From: Eledone cirrhosa
Taxonomy: Eukaryota > Mollusca > Cephalopoda > Octopoda > Eledonidae
Reading direction: 5' to 3'
DNA length: 64,000 nt
Assembly: GCA_964016885.1 (NCBI GenBank)
Contig: OZ024742.1
Span: 357,094,066-357,158,065, forward strand
In this document: piece by piece, positions 21,860 through 32,340 of the stretch
How the letters are laid out: the number at the start of each line of letters is the position of its first letter
Numbering within the stretch: the stretch's first letter is position 1
The notes under the pieces: generated by a model
The model's input: the letters and a program-made list of their open reading frames with translations, nothing else
Told to the model about the DNA's origin: nothing
Database searches by the model: none
Program-made: the position numbers and the translations under genes

Positions 21860-23032
21860 CATGTAAAATAAGCAGTCAAATCAGGCAATCAATAGCATCA
21901 TGGGGGCTGTATTGTTAAAGCATTTTTCACACACACCTGTACGATATAGAAGCCCGTGTGTAGAGAGACACCAAAAATATCAAAAATATTACAAATGTGA
22001 AGCAAAATAGCACCACTGTCCTCGCACCCACCACCACTCACATAATCCAGGAAACGCAATTTATAGACTACATGTCCATCACACAATCCACGATGATTCA
22101 ACATTGGGTGCCTGGTGAACCATGTTATAAATCATAGCTTGTCGTTCTTTAATTCGATTCATAGATCAGGTTGTTTTTGTTGTGAGAGATGACATTGTAT
22201 TATATTCCGGAAGTGTGTGTGTGATTAAGGGGAGTTAATGCGTAAGGGGAGGTAACTAGCTGATTTCCATAGTTAAATTTATTATCCTAAAGTACATTAA
22301 TGGTGTTTCAAATGAGTCCCTATCATATAAGGTTATAAACAATTTCTAAATTTAAGTATCTTATCTATAAATTACAGTGTAGTCTATCAAGAAGGACTAA
22401 AGGTATCCATATCAGGATGATTACCTTCTATCATGGAGTGCCACAACCGAACATTCTACATGAAGAGTCAGACCTCCAAATCAATGATCTTTGTAACTGT
22501 AGTCCACCCGCAGAACCTAGCAGGGTCTTATTACTATATATGACTCCTGGTAAGCTCTGGGTCATTGTATGTCTGAATGCATGGCAAAGTTAAATATCAC
22601 CAGGGTGGTCCAGAGATCAATTGTCTCATACAAAGACACTAATCTGGCCATCAAGTCATACATATACTCATAACTCATATATCACCTGTAAATAATTCAT
22701 TGTACTCAGCATATAGAATATATAGCTCTTTTAATAAATTAATTACTTAATCTTCTATTTATCCTATGGTGGCACTCCATGTACAGGACAATGTTAGCAC
22801 AACCAATTCAGTGCCTACAGTTTACATTAATTGTATATTAGTGCAATGTAGTCCAAGTAATTTAAAGCCAATATACCAAAAGTAGAAGTACATGGGGATA
22901 TCTCTAGGGTAAAAGGTACTATGAGTGTGTCACTATTTGTGTTAAAGTGGATTAATGGGTGTGGAGATGAGGTGTAAGGTGTGCCCCTGGTGCTAGTTGC
23001 TAGAGGTGGTGACGGGTTCAAGTCTGACATTG
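21860..23032 (-). other. PLE 3' non-coding region
   Basis: Lies between the endonuclease stop and the sense repeat. A short inverted pair ATGGAGTGCCA / TGGCACTCCAT (22434 and 22771) may be structural. No supported frame. Confidence 0.55.
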
Positions 23033-23815
23033 TTATATATTGGGTTTAAAGATTTGGAAGGAGTGCCGGAAGCGGTGTTGGCAAGACGCGAACACTTCTG
23101 ATTTTTTATTAAGGAGGTTATGGTTAGAGAAGATGATAGTATGGGTCTCTAGTAGACAGAGGTTACAAAATGTATTAGGTGGTTTGTACGATGTCGCATT
23201 ACCTATCACTTCCCATTTAAGTGTATATGGTTTATTTTTAGTTTTTAGATAGTGTATGTAGCTAGATAGTGAAGTGGAGTTGGCTAGACTGTGTTTTTTG
23301 AAAGAGTGGAGGTGCGAATTGTATCTAGTTTTGAAGCAGTTAGAAGTAGAGCCTATATAGGTTTCAGAACAGTTGTTAGTTGTGACTGTGTATGAGTATA
23401 TGATATCCTTGATTAAGTATTTTTTATCTAAAGGGCAGGTTCTATTTGATATACAGTTACAATTATTCTGGGTGTTAGTCTGCCGGTTATTATGTTGTGT
23501 AGAAGTCTGGATGGTAGCTATAGGGTTATGGTTATGTGGGTTGTCGTTCCCAGCGTTATTGATTACACTAGTGCTATTACTATTATTTCTATTGATATTA
23601 GGGTTAGTTGCTATAATGTTATTTTGAAGGTTTATCGTCTGTTGTGATTTAGTTTGTTGGAAGTAAGAATTAATTTTTCTTTTATTGCTACTAGCTATGT
23701 GATATGCTATGTTAGGCGTAGTAGAGTAGGAGATATTAAAATCTCCTACTCTACTACGCCTAACAATCTGCCGCACTATAATCTTGTATAAATAAGACAC
23801 GCGTGCATGCCACAA
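23033..23815 (-). pseudogene. PLE GIY-YIG endonuclease (C-terminal part of an RT-EN polyprotein)
   Basis: A 260-aa open frame. Residues 1 to about 25 are read through the inverted repeat and palindrome, so they are not native. ISYSTTPN (28-35) resembles the end of the PLE reverse transcriptase. An Asn-rich linker (about 60-118) follows. Then the PLE-type Cys block CNC..CPL (119-128), the endonuclease IIY (138-140) and YIG (153-155), FKTRYNSH with the catalytic Arg at 164 and His at 168, STSLSSYIHYLK (180-191), and CNLCLLE with a candidate catalytic Glu at 223. The enzyme nicks target DNA to prime reverse transcription. The third Cys of the usual CPLxxxC block is Tyr, and a Trp usual in SxYIW is His. 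The frame is open but the RT core is missing. I am confident of the family, less so of activity. Confidence 0.88.
23712..23763. repeat. perfect 23-bp palindrome at the PLE inversion junction
   Basis: The arms begin TTAGGCGTAGTAGAGTAGG (23712-23734) and end CTACTACGCCTAA (23741-23763), with loop ATTAAA. It marks where the inverted 5' repeat was joined to the truncated body, as expected from snap-back or template-switch priming. Confidence 0.95.
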
Positions 23816-24159
23816 GTGAGACTGTTACATACACTGACTACTCTAAACTTTCCTCTTGCTTTATCTTCATAAACTGCCTATGTTTTATTTTTTATTTTTA
23901 TTTTTATTTTAACTTTAATTTTGTCCTTTAATATGACTGTAACCTTTGTATGTAAATTGCATGCTATATTATTATGATGGATGTCAACCCACTGTGGGTC
24001 AATATATACATATGTTTCTATATGTCACTTGTGTTGAAAAGGAGGTCGAGTATGTAAAAAATCACTAAATAATTGCTCCGAAGAATCCGAACCTCGGTTT
24101 GGAGGAAACAATTGTAAGCAAATAAATGATTTAAACTGAACTTTGATTCATGTAATTTC
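23761..24159 (+). repeat. PLE pseudo-LTR, antisense copy
   Basis: Inverted partner of 21461-21859, the same length (399 bp), with only a few substitutions and small offsetting indels seen. Confidence 0.9.
24059..24132 (+). ncRNA. hammerhead ribozyme, antisense PLE repeat
   Basis: Plus-strand copy of the 21488-21561 motif. Core CCGAAGA at 24078-24084, stem II 24085-24104, then GAAA, stem III ACAATTGT (24108-24115), A at 24116 and cleavage expected after it. Stem I is TTGCT/AGCAA plus AAATCA/TGATTT. Confidence 0.7.
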
Positions 24160-24376
24160 TCTCTCTCTATATATATATACATTTTTATTAATACATTTTT
24201 ACACTTCTTAATCCAATTATTAGTATTTAAACCCAATATAAAATAGTATACCCAGTTTCTATATTTTAGACCTCTAATATTTGAATACCTTCTATAATAT
24301 TCGCACATACACCTCATCAATTTACTTTTTAACCGTTATTTACAGCTAGTTTCATTTTGACAGCATTCCTGATCAA

Positions 24377-24436
<60 letters not shown>

Positions 24437-24795
24437 TCTTTCTTTTTTCCTTTTTTCCTCTCTTATCTTTCTTTTTCCTTTTTCTCCCTCTTCTTTCCTT
24501 TTCTTCTATTTTCCTATCTTTTTCTTACTCTTATATTTCTGTCATATGTAGACCTTGCACTTTCCTGTTGAAAGTGTTTTTAGGCCTCATATCATGTTAC
24601 CTTATTTTATGTGATGAAAACACAATTTTTGTCCCAGGACGATGTTGTTTTCGAAATGCGCATAATAAAATATATGGAACATTTTTAACCATCTTTTAAT
24701 TTCTTCTTTAATATATACTCAGGTTCTACCAACTGTTGAGTGCTACTTATCTGATATATGCATAGTTTTATTGTTCTACAATATTACTCACCTTC

Positions 24796-24830
<35 letters not shown>

Positions 24831-24851
24831 GTGTGTGTGTGTGTGTGTGTA
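24160..24851. other. spacer with a long (CT)n run
   Basis: (CT)n at 24379-24432, followed by a pyrimidine-rich block to 24540. TA and GT runs at 24800-24850 abut the next LINE fragment. No gene seen. Confidence 0.7.
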
Positions 24852-26156
24852 GAAGGCAATAACGGAGGAGTTTAAGACCGGATGCCCATGGGAACTCCTG
24901 TATGCTGATGACCTTGCACTTATAGCTGAATCTATGGTAGAACTAGAGAAGAAATTCCAAACTTGGAAGCAGGGACTAGAAAGAAAGGGTCTCAAAGTCA
25001 ACATGACAAAGACTAAGGTCCTTGTAAATAGACGAGAAAACAGAACCCAGATCCCCTCAGGGAAATGGTCTTGCTAAGTATGTAGGAAAGGTGTAGGTAG
25101 GAACTCCATTCTCTGCCCCAAATGCAAACAATGGGTACACAAGAGATGTAGCGGGATCTCAGGAAGCTTAATTAAGAATGTAGGCTTCACATGCAGCAGC
25201 TGTACTGGGACAGCAAGCAGCAAACAGCCAGGAAATAAGTACCACCAATCTCTGGAGGGCTCTGTAGAAACAGTAGACAGCTTCTGCTACCTAGGTGACC
25301 GAATTAGCAGCGGAGGTGGGTGTTCAGAAAGTACAATAACTAGGGTAAGAACGGGATAGAAGAAGTTTAGGGAACTACTGCCACTGCTAGCTGCAAAAGG
25401 CTTCTCCCTCAAAATGAAAGGCAGACTGTATGATGCGTGTATATGAACAGCAATGTTACATGGTAGAGAGACCTGGGCGCTGAAGGTGGACGACTTACGT
25501 AGATTAGAAAGAAACGAAGCCTGTATGCTCCGATGGATGTATATTAGTAATATACGCGAACGGCAAAGCATAAACGAATTGAGAGAGAGACTGTGCATAA
25601 GAGGAATCAAATGTTGTGTGCAGGAGAGGCGGTTGCATTGGTATGGACATGTGATGCGCATGAAGGATGACAGCTGCATAAAAAGGTGCAGAGCACTAGA
25701 AGTCAATGGAAACCGCGGAGTGGCGAGACCCAAGAAGACCTGAGATGAGATGATAAAAGCCGACCTTACCCAATTACACCTCTCAAAGGTGATGACCGTG
25801 ACCTCTGGTGTCACGCAGTAATACAGAAGACCCGACCCTCCACGGGTACAAGCCAAAGCTGAATCATATAGACAATATGCCCACACACCCTCCCACTGTA
25901 AAGTGGTCGTGGAAGTGCCACAGCAAAAAAGCACCCAGCCCACACTGTAAAGTGGACGTGTAGGCTCCACGTAAAAAAAGCAGGCAGCACTCACTGTAAA
26001 TGAGGTTGGTGTTAGGAAGGTCATCCAGCTGTAGAATCCAAGTCAAAATCACTTCCTGTATGAGCAAGGCATGGTCAGCTGTATGAGCAAGGCATGGTCT
26101 AACCCATGCTAGCATGGGAGAACAGACGTAAAACGGTGATGATGATGATGATGATG
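24852..26156 (+). mobile_element. LINE family B, fragment 3
   Basis: Starts right after a GT run at AAGGCAATAACGGAGGAG. It covers YADDLALIAE, the C4HC3 finger, the C-terminal domain and the 3' untranslated region, and ends in (GAT)n at 26136-26156. Stops include TAA in the finger (25075), the shared TGA after DACI (25444) and TGA for TGG (25741). It is the closest relative of 8328-9138. Confidence 0.9.
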
Positions 26157-26250
26157 TATGTAGATGTGTGTGTGTGTGAGTGTATGTAAACAAATACTTA
26201 TATGCATATATATATATATGAAATATATGAAATATAAGAATCAAAGAACT

Positions 26251-26530
26251 GTTCAAAACATTATTGTGCTTACAGCTGTTTCCTCCAAACCGAGGTTTGG
26301 ATTCTTCGGAGCAATTTATTAATGCATGGACAGTTATATGACCTCCTTTTCAGCCGAGAGACATACCAATACATATTCAAACATTGATACATATTCAAAC
26401 ATTGTGGGTCAACATTCATTACAGAATTTAGAGTGGCAGTACACACTTCGAGATTACATTTATATTAATAGGTACAATCAAAAATCAAAGATATAGGTTA
26501 AAGTACAACATGAAGATTTAGGGTGTGTGT
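26251..26530 (-). mobile_element. solo PLE repeat, diverged
   Basis: Same order of blocks as 21461-21859 (hammerhead, ACCTCCTTTTCA, GAGACATA, GTGGGTCAACAT) but clearly older, with a short direct duplication of ACATATTCAAACATTG near 26370-26400. Confidence 0.75.
26262..26320 (-). ncRNA. hammerhead ribozyme, solo PLE repeat
   Basis: Minus strand: core CCGAAGA (26309-26303), stem II TCCAAACC/GGTTTGGA (all eight pairs Watson-Crick), GAAA, stem III palindrome ACAGCTGT (26279-26272), and A at the cut. Compared with 21488-21561, stem III changed from AATT to AGCT in its centre and stayed palindromic, and a stem II wobble became A-U. Covariation supports selection on the fold. Confidence 0.7.
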
Positions 26531-26848
26531 AAAATACTTACAACTGCATAAGGTTTTGTGTTTACATAACCATAAATAGTATAACTAATACTATATATAT
26601 ATATATATATATAAATATCTACATATATACATATATATCAACAACAGAAGGTCGGACTGGAAAATTTACTTTAGAATGTTAATTACATGAAAGCATTAGA
26701 CATATTTCGATGGCCGAGCCCTATCGTGTGATTATGATGCAATGCTAAATGATTTCATCGGGTGTTATTTGCAGAATTATATAACAGATTTATGCTGAAC
26801 ACAAACAGAGAATAGAAAATAGACAACCAATTTGGGGAACCATCTGCC

Positions 26849-27140
26849 ATGGTTATCACACAGAAAATGTCCAGCAACACCTGCAGCAACAGCCACTCAG
26901 TTTCACGCGGCTCATTTCTCAGGTGCATTGTTATCTTTCCAATTTTTTCAGAGGAAATCAGCACAGCATTTTCTAATGACACACTTTCCATGGCAACTGG
27001 TATAAAAAGGAAGTGGTTTGGCAAGCACTGGTATTTTGTATCTTCTTCTCTCTAGCATTACAAGCAATGGTGCTTGGGTGTGTGACCCAAGCAACAAGGT
27101 AGGAGGCAGAGAACAAGTGACAACATATGTGAGGAATTGT
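26849..27140 (+). pseudogene. decayed copy 1 of an unrecognised coding sequence
   Basis: I do not recognise the protein. The frame includes CSNSHSVSRGSFLRC and MATGIKRKWFGKHWYF, followed after a stop by sequence aligning to the MPRFVAEVTKLEVENM region of copy 3 (28380-28690). Similarity between copies is at protein level and spans the same order of blocks, so it is a real old coding family, possibly from a transposon or a multicopy gene. Boundaries are approximate. Confidence 0.5.
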
Positions 27141-27509
27141 GTCTAAAACTGACTTTATAACAAGCAATTCATATTTTTCTTCTAGTAAACATGATTGTTG
27201 ACCTGTTAAACTTATTATTATGAGAGAAGAATATTCACAAATTTGGCTTAAAAACGATTAAATATGGAAAAGAAAAATAACAGCATAATTAAGTAATAAG
27301 AAAATGAGGAAGGAGTAAAGAAGGGCAGATCTGGATGTATGGGAAAGTAAAGGAATGGACTATAAAAAGTCATAAATGAGAAGAAAAGGGGGAGAAAGCA
27401 CGGACTCTAGGGCCATAGATGTGAAGGATGGGAAAGGCGAGAGGGTGATGGGCTCTGTGCCAAGGGTGTAGCGGTGTTAGGACTGCAACCTACAGACAAA
27501 CCTGTAAAA

Positions 27510-27707
27510 ACATTTCTGTGGACAATGGCCAGCGATACCCACTGCAACAGCCACCCCACCTCGTGGGCCACCTTCCTCAGATGTGCTGCTGATGTTTGAA
27601 TCTTGGGGAGGAGCTCAGCAGTATGGGGTCCGAGGATGCCTAAGGCCTTGAAGGTCTACTGGTGTGAAGAGGAAGTGGTCAGACAATCCCCTGTATTTGT
27701 TCATCTT
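27510..27707 (+). pseudogene. decayed copy 2 of the same unrecognised coding sequence
   Basis: The blocks TMASDTHCNSHPTSWATFLRC, GPRMP and (after a frameshift) VKRKWSDNPLYLFI align with copies 1 and 3. A TTAA-type MITE at 27708 interrupts it on the right. At least one stop and one frameshift. Confidence 0.5.
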
Positions 27708-28082
27708 CCTTTTAGCCCATATCCTGCCAGAATTCCTCCACCTCTTTCTGTTCAAATCGGCTGTAACCGGCCACTCATACTGATGTTAAGAAATTGTTCT
27801 CAACATAAATAATATCAAAATCTTACAGATTCATTGTAAAATAATTATGAGATAAAGCCTTTACCATGAAAATATAATTGTTTCTGCTTTTGGCACAAGG
27901 ACAGCAATTATTCCAGTGCATTACTGGTACTTTATTTTATCGACCTCGGCGGGATTTGAACTCAGACCGTAAAGGGACCTAACTCTATGCTGGAAAGCAT
28001 GGTGTGTGACCCTCTACTGATACTGCCAATCCACCGAAAATATAATAGTGAATATAGAGTAATGTAAATGCTAAAGGGTTAA
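27708..28082 (+). mobile_element. TTAA-flanked MITE, copy 3, split by a SINE
   Basis: Diverged left end (CCTTTTAGCCCATATCCTGCC) and clean right end AATGCTAAAGGGTTAA at 28067-28082. A SINE inserted at 27879-28035 divides it. Confidence 0.8.
27879..28035 (-). mobile_element. tRNA-derived SINE nested in the MITE
   Basis: Reads on the minus strand from GGATTGGCAGTATCAG to the AAAGCAGAAACAA tail. It is flanked by the 11-bp direct repeat GAAAATATAAT (27868-27878 and 28036-28046), which is MITE sequence, so the SINE is younger than the MITE. Confidence 0.9.
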
Positions 28083-28379
28083 TTATCAATTGTTTTTCTT
28101 CCTACTAAACCAATCTAGCAAGGAAATATTTAGTGAATATATGTTGAAATATTGACAAAATAAATAAATATAAAATATTATATCATCTATTCTATTTTGC
28201 ACATCACATGACTAAAAATAATATTTTTTTATGTAAAGTATTTTGTGCATAAGTAAAGGGTTCTCTGAAGCCAACCTGACTAAATTAACCCCTGTAAATA
28301 CCAGCCCGGCCAAAATTGGTTCTGGTTCTATTAACTAAAATCGCCCATCTTAAAGGTTTCCAACAATATTATGAGAAGG
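28083..28379. other. AT-rich spacer
   Basis: No feature recognised. Confidence 0.5.
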
Positions 28380-28690
28380 AGCCTGGATGCAGCTAGCTTT
28401 CCATCTCAACTGGAACCAGCAGGCCTAGAGCGCGAAGATGGCAAGCGCCCTGACGGTATCACCCTTTTCCCATTTGAAGGAGGTAGATCCCTCATCTCGG
28501 ACACCACCTGTTGCAACATGTTCTCCACCTCCAACTTAGTCACTTCAGCCACAAACCTTGGCATTGCGGCGCGCCTCACATAGGAATGTAAAATAAACAA
28601 ATACCGGGGTTTGTCCAGCCACTTCCTTTTCACACTGGTTGTCATCGAGACCTCAGGCATATTTGGACCCTGTACTGCTGAGCTCCTCTA
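28380..28690 (-). pseudogene. decayed copy 3 of the unrecognised coding sequence (best frame)
   Basis: Minus-strand frame of 84 aa from 28660: MPEVSMTTSVKRKWLDKPR, then YLFILHSYVRRAAMPRFVAE, then EVENMLQQVVSEMRDLPPS. Upstream, GCTCAGCAGTACAGGGTCC matches copy 2 (27613-27632), so the coding sequence extended further 5'. It is higher in GC than its surroundings. No family assigned. Confidence 0.5.
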
Positions 28691-29270
28691 CAAGATCGGA
28701 ACATAGGTGGCTAGAAATGCAGTTATGTACGGGTTAAACAGTGTTATCTTTCATTTTTGGCATGACTGTCTCATTCCTAATTAAATCCATGCTAACTAGC
28801 TTGGTACTCTCACATTTACCACGTACATCTTATATTTAGATCTTTCTTTTGCGCTGAAAATCAGCTCTGAGAAAAGCATGCTGTTTATAATGTGCACCAC
28901 AATAGAACTGTGAGTATCCTTTACACAGAGCTTATATGCATTTATCTTACAAAATCATGCCAAAAGGACCTGAGAGGACACTTCAATTATAACATAACAA
29001 ACACTCTAGTGCTGGTGCACTGAAAAAAAGCATTTTGTGGAATCTGTAAAGTGACACTTCATTTTATTTGAAATGTTTCATATCTTGCATTTCTGTTTCA
29101 TGTGAGAGATTTGTTTGACATATCTAATAGCAATTATTTCATGGACAATATCACATTTGATTATTATTTTCAGAAAAATAAATACAGTAACTGTGTACAA
29201 GTTCTGTTACATATCTCAGCAATTTCTGTATGGAGAAGTTATCTCATAGAAATAATAATCATCCATAAAC

Positions 29271-29271
<1 letters not shown>
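28691..29271. other. AT-rich spacer, no gene seen
   Basis: Short frames only. Confidence 0.5.
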
Positions 29272-29301
<30 letters not shown>

Positions 29302-29370
29302 TGTATGTATGTATGTATGTATGTATGTATGTATGTATGTATGTATGTATATCTATGTATGTATCTATGT
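29272..29370. repeat. (GTAT)n microsatellite
   Basis: About 20 tandem tetranucleotides. The mariner-type transposon at 29372 inserted at a TA inside or beside this run; similar ATGT sequence continues past its right end. Confidence 0.95.
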
Positions 29371-29371
29371 A

Positions 29372-30676
29372 CAGGGTGCGGACGATATTTGTTCACAAGA
29401 TTACTGTCTAAGAAAAAATAACACAGTAGTTTTATTTTTTAAGATATATTTATCAAACTTGGGTCAGTTTGTCTTCATAGCTTGTTCTTTCGATCTCACT
29501 CAATAAACCTGCCATTGGCTTAGATGACGGCCTCAAGGCGGTCTCGGAATCGGCTACAGGCCTTGGTCACTGTTCCCTGACTTAGGCCCCTAAAGGCACT
29601 TGTCATGCTGGCCTTCAGATCGTCTTTTGTATTGCAGCTAGATCTGTTGGTGTCTCGTTTCACTGCGCCCATGCAAAGAAGTCGAGGGGGTTGCAGTCAG
29701 GCAGGCTGGGAGGCCAGATGTCAGGTGAAGTGTGGTCCACGAAGTTCTCTGACAGCCAGGCTTGGGTTTTCGGCTGGTATGGCAGGGCGCTGAGTCTTGC
29801 TGCCACACGTACGGCCTACCTGCAGCTACCTGGTCGATCCAGGGCTTTACTACTTCACTCAGAACGCGGATGTAGCCATCGGTGTTCAGCTTGAGGCCCT
29901 CAGGGAAGAAGTGAGGTGGCATGACATCACCTTGACTGCTGACGACACCTAAGACCAATGTTGTCATTGGAAACTTTGTCTGCATGACTCTGGGCACGTC
30001 TTTGGATGAGACAGCGAGCCACCTGTTGTTCTGGAAGTTGATCTTCTGGTCTTGGCAGAAGTTTTTCTCGTCGGAGAAAAACCACAGTATGTCTGGCTCC
30101 AGTGGGTGTTTCAACTTGTTGAACAGCTTCTTTGCGTGCTTCAGTCTCTTTTCTTGTATCGCCTTTGACAGAAATTGTCCTTTCCTCATCTTGTATGAAA
30201 CGTAGCGAATGTCTTCATGTACCACCAACCTAATGAACTTTTCATCCATGCCTTTCTCCCTTGCAATGGCACGCATCGACTTGCTAGGTTTATTGTTGAT
30301 GATATCCTGAACTTCAGCAACGAACTCGGGCGTTCTGAAGGCGTCAGATCGTCGATCATGTGTTTTTCTCTCCGATGTTGCTTCGTAGTCGAATCCTGAA
30401 TCATCCAATTCCTTTCTGACCTTTTCCACCATTCTACTGCTGACGCTGAGAAAGTCTGAAATTTCCTTATTTGTCCTCCCGGCATGGATTCCAAGAAGAA
30501 CTCTGTGTCTCTTCCACAAATTTGGAGGTTCAAAATTATTCATAATCAATTATTCTGAAAATAAATAATGGAAATATAGTCACTGTTTTTATGAAGACAA
30601 GAGTGACAACGGAAGTAATAAAAATTTGCATAAAATTAGCAGTTGAAAATTGCGAACAAATATCGTCCACACCCTG
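29372..30676 (-). mobile_element. mariner/Tc1-superfamily DNA transposon, full length
   Basis: Terminal inverted repeats of 23 bp differ at one position (29372-29394 starts CAGGGTGCGGACGATATTTG; 30654-30676 ends TCCACACCCTG). Both outer edges are TA (29370-29371 and 30677-30678), the TA target duplication of this superfamily. The total of 1305 bp is the usual size. Almost the whole minus strand between the repeats is transposase sequence. Confidence 0.95.
29638..30549 (-). pseudogene. mariner-like transposase, frameshifted near the C terminus
   Basis: A 303-aa open frame starting near the right terminal repeat. Residues 1-120 hold helix-turn-helix-like DNA-binding sequence (KEISDFLSVSSRMVEKVRKE; KSMRAIAREKGMDEKFIRL). 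The catalytic core shows FSDEKNF (first Asp) and WQQDSAPCHTS (second Asp). After HTSRK the frame shifts. The expected continuation with NPLDFFAW (third acidic residue, Asp) is in another frame at about 29660-29750, and a further one-base shift follows it, so the encoded protein is inactive. Spacing from the second Asp to the third is about 37 residues, suggesting a DD37D-like group rather than Tc1 (DD34E). That spacing is my hand count across a frameshift. Confidence 0.9.
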
Positions 30677-30678
30677 TA

Positions 30679-31540
30679 TATGTGTATATACATGGATGCA
30701 TGTGTATGTATATGTGCGGGGACATAGAAATAGTCGGGCTGGACACCCAATTGCACTGTTAAACCACTGGGAGTGAAGTTCCCCTAGCCTTTGTCAGGGC
30801 ATTCTTCTAGGAGAAGGCAACTCAGGAAACTGGGATAACTCCGATATAAAACATGCGGCTCAGTAGTTACGGACGATGTTGATCTTTTCTTCTTTTTGGG
30901 TTATAGCTACTGTCGCTCAGAGAGTGGGATTGGCTCAGTGCACAGTCTTTCCTTACTTTAAAAAATATCTTTACACACAGGCATTGCACGATAGAATTCA
31001 TTAATAATTATTAATAAAGGTATATCATGCAATGGCCATACTCAATAACAAGGGGGCAGCCATCATGTATGTATGTTCGCCTGGTTTTATTTTATACATT
31101 TTTACCAATAGAGAGAGAATCTGTTTCTAACATAGATACACTCTCTCATTGAAATTTACACATCAGTTAGGTAGATATGTATGTATGATGTGTGTGTGTA
31201 GATATATGTATGTATATATGATATATGGGTGTGCGGATGTATGTATGTATGTGTAAGCAGGTATGTATGTACTATGTATGTATGATGTATGTATATATAT
31301 GTATGTATGTACGTATATATGTATGTACATAAGTATGTATTTATATATTCTGTCTTTTATCTGAACATAAGTAGTCAAAAATTCCTTCACAATATATAAT
31401 AATTTACTAACCACTATCATCGTAGTTTAGTTTTTAGGCTTAAGCAGATGTTCTTGTAATGTAAATAGAATATGTACTTGCTTATATATACATAATGTTT
31501 TTATAATACATGAATGCAAATAAGTTAGCCCCAAATATTG
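30679..31540. other. unassigned with ATGT-type microsatellites
   Basis: An ATGT/TATG-rich block at 31170-31345. The stretch at 30890-30990 resembles 49010-49090 (CAGAGAGT.GG ... CACACAGGCATTGCAC), perhaps an old shared repeat. No gene. Confidence 0.5.
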
Positions 31541-31890
31541 GTCATGTTAGCAACATGACAATAAATGACCAGTCCACCCTGTGCAGCAGTGATGATGGAG
31601 TCACAAAAATCGCACCCAGTCCACACTGTAAAGAGGTTGCTTTGCTGCCACGACAACAATCTCTGTCTACATTGTGAAATGTTTGTTTTGGTGCCACAGT
31701 AAAAGTCACCCACTTCCCTCCATAAATGCGGTTGGTATTTGGAAGGGTATCCAACTGTAAAGATCAAACCAGAAACAGTTCTGTATGAGCAAGACACAGT
31801 CATTTGACTTGACTCACAATAGGACAACTTGTCTAACCCATGCTAGCATGGAAAAATGGACGATAAGTAGCAATGATGGATGATGATATA
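31541..31890 (+). mobile_element. LINE 3' untranslated relic
   Basis: Diverged 3' block with CCAGTCCACACTGTAAAG, GCGGTTGGTATTTGGAAGGG, ACCCATGCTAGCATGGAAAA and a GATGATGAT tail. Confidence 0.75.
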
Positions 31891-32340
31891 TGATATATGT
31901 AAGTATGTGTATTAGAATATGGTGGTAATTGAAAGTTTTGAAAATGGAGTTATGGGCTTTCACTAAATATGTGTAGTGAGACCTCAGTGAGATTTTTCCT
32001 ATTTCCTCAAATAGTTGCATATCAACATACACTGACCTTTAACCTCAGTCAGCCTAATTTAGATACCAATTCCTTTGTTTCGGCTAACATTGTCACCATT
32101 AGATTTATAAAAGTTGTTTAAAAGAAGCCATCTCTTTAATGTTTCTGGGGGACATCTAGTGATTATAAATACAAACAATTTTGACCTCAGAGAGTACAGT
32201 CTGCCTTTTCATTCTACCACAGACAGATTTTTGCTCATTTCCAAGCTGACCAGGCAGTCCCATCTTATGTGGACAGTTGTTCTGGCCAAGCATACTAACA
32301 TCAAACAAGATTCTACTTCCCCACACACTATCCAACCAAC
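31891..32340. other. spacer, no gene seen
   Basis: A 76-aa frame at 32114-32344 has no recognisable feature and is not called. Confidence 0.5.

Larger units (their letters stand above)
21461..24159 (-). mobile_element. Penelope-like element (PLE), 5'-truncated, in inverted repeats
   Basis: The coding strand is minus. In the sense direction the insertion reads: an antisense repeat (24159-23761), a perfect palindromic junction (23763-23712), coding sequence starting in the last residues of the RT domain, a GIY-YIG endonuclease, about 1.2 kb of non-coding sequence, and a sense repeat (21859-21461). Both repeats are 399 bp and carry a hammerhead ribozyme. Truncated bodies between inverted pseudo-LTRs are characteristic of PLE insertions. 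The RT catalytic core is missing, so the copy cannot move by itself. Confidence 0.88.

Noticed and set aside
29102..29506. 134-aa frame on the plus strand
   Set aside because: Its middle is (MYVC)n translated from a GTAT microsatellite and its end lies in the mariner terminal region; no conserved domain.
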